64,000 bases of DNA, taken from Opitutales bacterium. Lineage in GTDB: Bacteria; Verrucomicrobiota; Verrucomicrobiia; Opitutales; JABSRG01. Both the position numbers and the translations under genes were made by a program. Positions 62,024 through 64,000 of this stretch are shown in pieces. Location: the NCBI GenBank assembly GCA_028280845.1, contig JANQKZ010000030.1, forward strand, positions 1 to 64,000, read 5' to 3'. The notes under the pieces are model-generated. The model ran no database searches. It saw only the letters and a list, made by a program, of their open reading frames with translations, and had not been told where the DNA came from. Position 1 is the stretch's first letter; the number at the start of each line of letters is the position of its first letter.

Positions 62024-63098
62024 GGGAAAAATAGTGTTCAAGTTGCTGGGAGGAGATGGCCTGCATATCGGAGCCCTGCTTCCAGGCGGAAAACCAGGCA
62101 GCGGTTTCCTGCAGGGCCTGACGGACATCCCAGATGGGGGTCCAATGCAGCTGGTCACGGGCTTTGGAGGGATCCAGACGCAGGAGCGCAGCTTCGTGGA
62201 AGGTCGCTTGTTGATCGTGTTCCCAGGCGGATCCGGGAACGAACTGGCAGAGGGTGTCGATCACCCAGCCTACCGATTTGGAATCTGTTTCGGCCGGGCC
62301 GAAATTCCATGCACTGAGGAAGTGTCTGTCTCTGGGCGGGGGGGATTGGATGATATGCTCGGCCAATAGGGTATAGCCGTAAACCGGCTCGATGACATGC
62401 TGCCAGGGGCGAACTGCCTCCGGGTAGCGGATGACTACGGGTTCGCCGGCCCCAACCGATCGGAAAAAGTCAGGGACGAGGCGATCTTTGGCCCAGTCAC
62501 CCCCTCCGATTACGTTGCCGGCGCGGGCCGTAGCCAGGCGCACGGCTGTGGAGGAGAAAAAGGAGGATTGGTATGCGTGGCTGACAATCTCGGAACAGGC
62601 CTTACTGGCTGAATAGATGTCCTTTCCCCCGAGGGGGTCGGACTCAAGGAAAGCACGTCCGGTTTCATCGTTCCGATAGCATTTATCTGTCGTGACATTG
62701 ATAAGGACTTGGACCGTGGAACAGGCCCGAGCCGCTTCCAGGACATGGGCGGTCCCCATGATATTGGTGGACAGGGTTGTGAGCGGGTCCCGGTAAGAAT
62801 CTCTGACCAGAGGCTGAGCAGCCAAGTGAAAGATGATTTCGGGCTGAGCGGTTTGGATGGCCTGGCTGAGTTGAGTCAAGTCTCGGACATCGGCAATCCA
62901 CTCCTGGTCGAACAGACTGTGAATACGGGCTTCCCGGTATAGGCTTGGATTCGTTGGGGGCTCCAGGGAGTAGCCAAACAGCTTGGCTTCCCACTGCTTT
63001 AAAAGCAGGGCCAGCCATCCTCCCTTAAATCCGGTATGCCCTGTGAGGAAAACCGATTTTCCATTCCAGAATGAAGGGGAAGCTACCATACCTTCCAC
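62013..63098 (-). CDS. rfbG: CDP-glucose 4,6-dehydratase
   Basis: The SDR protein of about 361 residues begins with the diagnostic VFLTGHTGFKGGWLALLLKQ. It continues with IFHLAAQPLVRDSYRDPLTTLSTN, then LINVTTDKCYRN, then YSASKACSEIVSHAYQSSFF (Tyr-Lys pair) and ARAGNVIGGGDWAKDRLVPD. It makes CDP-4-keto-6-deoxyglucose from CDP-glucose. The start may be GTG at 63098 or ATG at 63089 (MVASPSFW); both overlap the preceding rfbF. Confidence 0.94.
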   Translation of the reverse strand: MEGMVASPSFWNGKSVFLTGHTGFKGGWLALLLKQWEAKLFGYSLEPPTNPSLYREARIHSLFDQEWIADVRDLTQLSQAIQTAQPEIIFHLAAQPLVRDSYRDPLTTLSTNIMGTAHVLEAARACSTVQVLINVTTDKCYRNDETGRAFLESDPLGGKDIYSASKACSEIVSHAYQSSFFSSTAVRLATARAGNVIGGGDWAKDRLVPDFFRSVGAGEPVVIRYPEAVRPWQHVIEPVYGYTLLAEHIIQSPPPRDRHFLSAWNFGPAETDSKSVGWVIDTLCQFVPGSAWEHDQQATFHEAALLRLDPSKARDQLHWTPIWDVRQALQETAAWFSAWKQGSDMQAISSQQLEHYFSHVS

Positions 63099-63856
63099 GG
63101 GGCTTCACCAGTCTGCCAAAGCGCTTCCAACTGGTTTTTATCTCTCAGCGTGTCCATGGGTCTCCAAAACCCGTAATGCTTGTAAGCAGATAACTGGTTT
63201 TGTTGGGCCAGTTGCTCGAGGGGAGTCGACTCCCAGCTAGTGGAATCGCCCTCGATCAAATCGATGACCTCAGGTTTAAGAATGAAAAACCCTCCATTGA
63301 TCCAAGCCTGGTCTCCCTTGGGTTTCTCCCGGAACTGGGTTACCATGTCGTCCCGGTCCAGCTCCAGGGCGCCATAACGACCAGGCGGTTGGACTGCGGT
63401 GAGGGTGGCGGATTTCCCACGATTCCGATGGTAGCGAATCAAGTCATCCAGATTCACGTCACTGACGCCATCCCCATAGGTGAAGGCGAATTCACTTTCA
63501 TTCTCGAGGAGGGGCTGAAGGCGTTTTAATCGACCCCCGGTCAGGGTTCGTTCCCCGGTATCGACAACCGTCACTGTCCAATCCTCGGTTCGCTTGCGAA
63601 TGATCTCCATGGAATTGTCCGCCATGTTAAAGGTGACATCTGAGGTATGGAGGAAGTAGTTCGCGAAATACTCTTTGATGGCGTACCCCTTATACCCTGC
63701 ACAAATGATAAAGTCCGTGATCTGGTAATGGGAGTAGAGCTTCATGATGTGCCACAAAATGGGATGTCCACCAATCTCTACCATTGGCTTCGGCTTGATA
63801 TGGGTTTCTTCCGAAAGGCGCGTGCCCAGACCTCCTGCAAGAATAACAACTTTCAT
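63083..63856 (-). CDS. rfbF: Glucose-1-phosphate cytidylyltransferase
   Basis: The ATG at 63856 (MKVVILAGGLGTRLSEETH) is used, giving 257 residues, the usual length. Signature residues are the Gly-rich nucleotide loop AGGLGTRL, then KPKPMVEIGGHPILWHIMKLYSHY, then FTYGDGVSDVNLDDL and GFFILKPEVIDLI. It activates glucose-1-phosphate with CTP, committing sugar to the CDP branch. It is the first gene of the leftward locus; bases 63857-64000 upstream contain no gene and no convincing promoter. Confidence 0.96.
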   Translation of the reverse strand: MKVVILAGGLGTRLSEETHIKPKPMVEIGGHPILWHIMKLYSHYQITDFIICAGYKGYAIKEYFANYFLHTSDVTFNMADNSMEIIRKRTEDWTVTVVDTGERTLTGGRLKRLQPLLENESEFAFTYGDGVSDVNLDDLIRYHRNRGKSATLTAVQPPGRYGALELDRDDMVTQFREKPKGDQAWINGGFFILKPEVIDLIEGDSTSWESTPLEQLAQQNQLSAYKHYGFWRPMDTLRDKNQLEALWQTGEAPWKVW

Positions 63857-64000
63857 AATGGGTGCGGTCGTTGTTGAGAAAGATAACCTAGCTATGTTTA
63901 TGTAAGAATAGGGCTTTGAATACAAAAAAATGGGGGTCCTGCGAGCCAGCACCTGAATTTCATAGATTATTGACGTATTTTGGCAGAACCCGGGGAGCCC

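Overview
The window looks like chromosomal core sequence from a member of the Verrucomicrobiota, probably the Opitutae/Puniceicoccales side of the PVC group. This is inferred from gene content and not from a marker gene. The clues are a chlamydia-like ribonucleotide reductase pair, an Oar-like TonB-dependent receptor, a Bacteroidetes-like PurM, a secreted protein with six putative-Ig repeats and a W/Y-rich C-terminus, a CreD operon, an ECF sigma unit and many starts without a clear Shine-Dalgarno. I found no tRNA, rRNA, CRISPR array, insertion sequence or prophage.

Layout. 1-1.25 kb: a minus-strand ECF sigma / membrane anti-sigma-like / secreted proline-rich unit, cut by the window edge. 1.6-6.8 kb: nrdB and nrdA as separate units, each preceded by a tandem pair of NrdR-box-like sites about three helical turns apart. 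NrdB has Leu where the radical Tyr would be. 7-12.7 kb: secreted and envelope proteins (DUF3592-like, SOUL haem-binding, Ig-repeat protein, metallophosphoesterase, fasciclin). 12.8-15.2 kb: creD, a membrane protein and a winged-helix regulator, with two near-identical operator-like palindromes in front of creD. 15.3-17.7 kb: a receiver-only response regulator, a 56-codon basic small ORF, an unknown secreted protein and a Bax-like glucosaminidase. 18-21 kb: a large TonB-dependent receptor. 21-27.8 kb: def, purM, a TonB-C-like periplasmic protein, a small membrane ORF, cyclophilin, methyltransferase, UbiA-like protein, a lipoprotein and a glutaredoxin.

28-52.5 kb is mostly housekeeping: gltB, a TetR regulator, a HAD hydrolase, prfA-prmC, prc, a rhomboid protease, trkH-trkA, DUF429 divergent from purE-purK, a TlpA-like thioredoxin, tyrA-aroA-cmk, a degenerate formylglycine-generating-enzyme-like protein and a PIN/TRAM membrane protein. 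52.8-63.9 kb holds a type IV pilin gene and a surface-polysaccharide locus: two integral-membrane glycosyltransferases, a methyltransferase-GT2 fusion, a second GT2, a CmcI-like methyltransferase, and a tightly overlapped rfbF-rfbG-rfbC / C-methyltransferase / reductase set. That set reads as a route to a CDP-linked, C-methyl-branched 6-deoxyhexose.

Regulatory signals are the most informative non-coding content. They comprise the two NrdR double sites, the creD operators, a recurring GTTAC-N6-GTTAC direct repeat with 11-bp period in several promoter regions, and an orphan promoter-hairpin-terminator unit of about 75 nt that looks like a small RNA gene near 33.5 kb.
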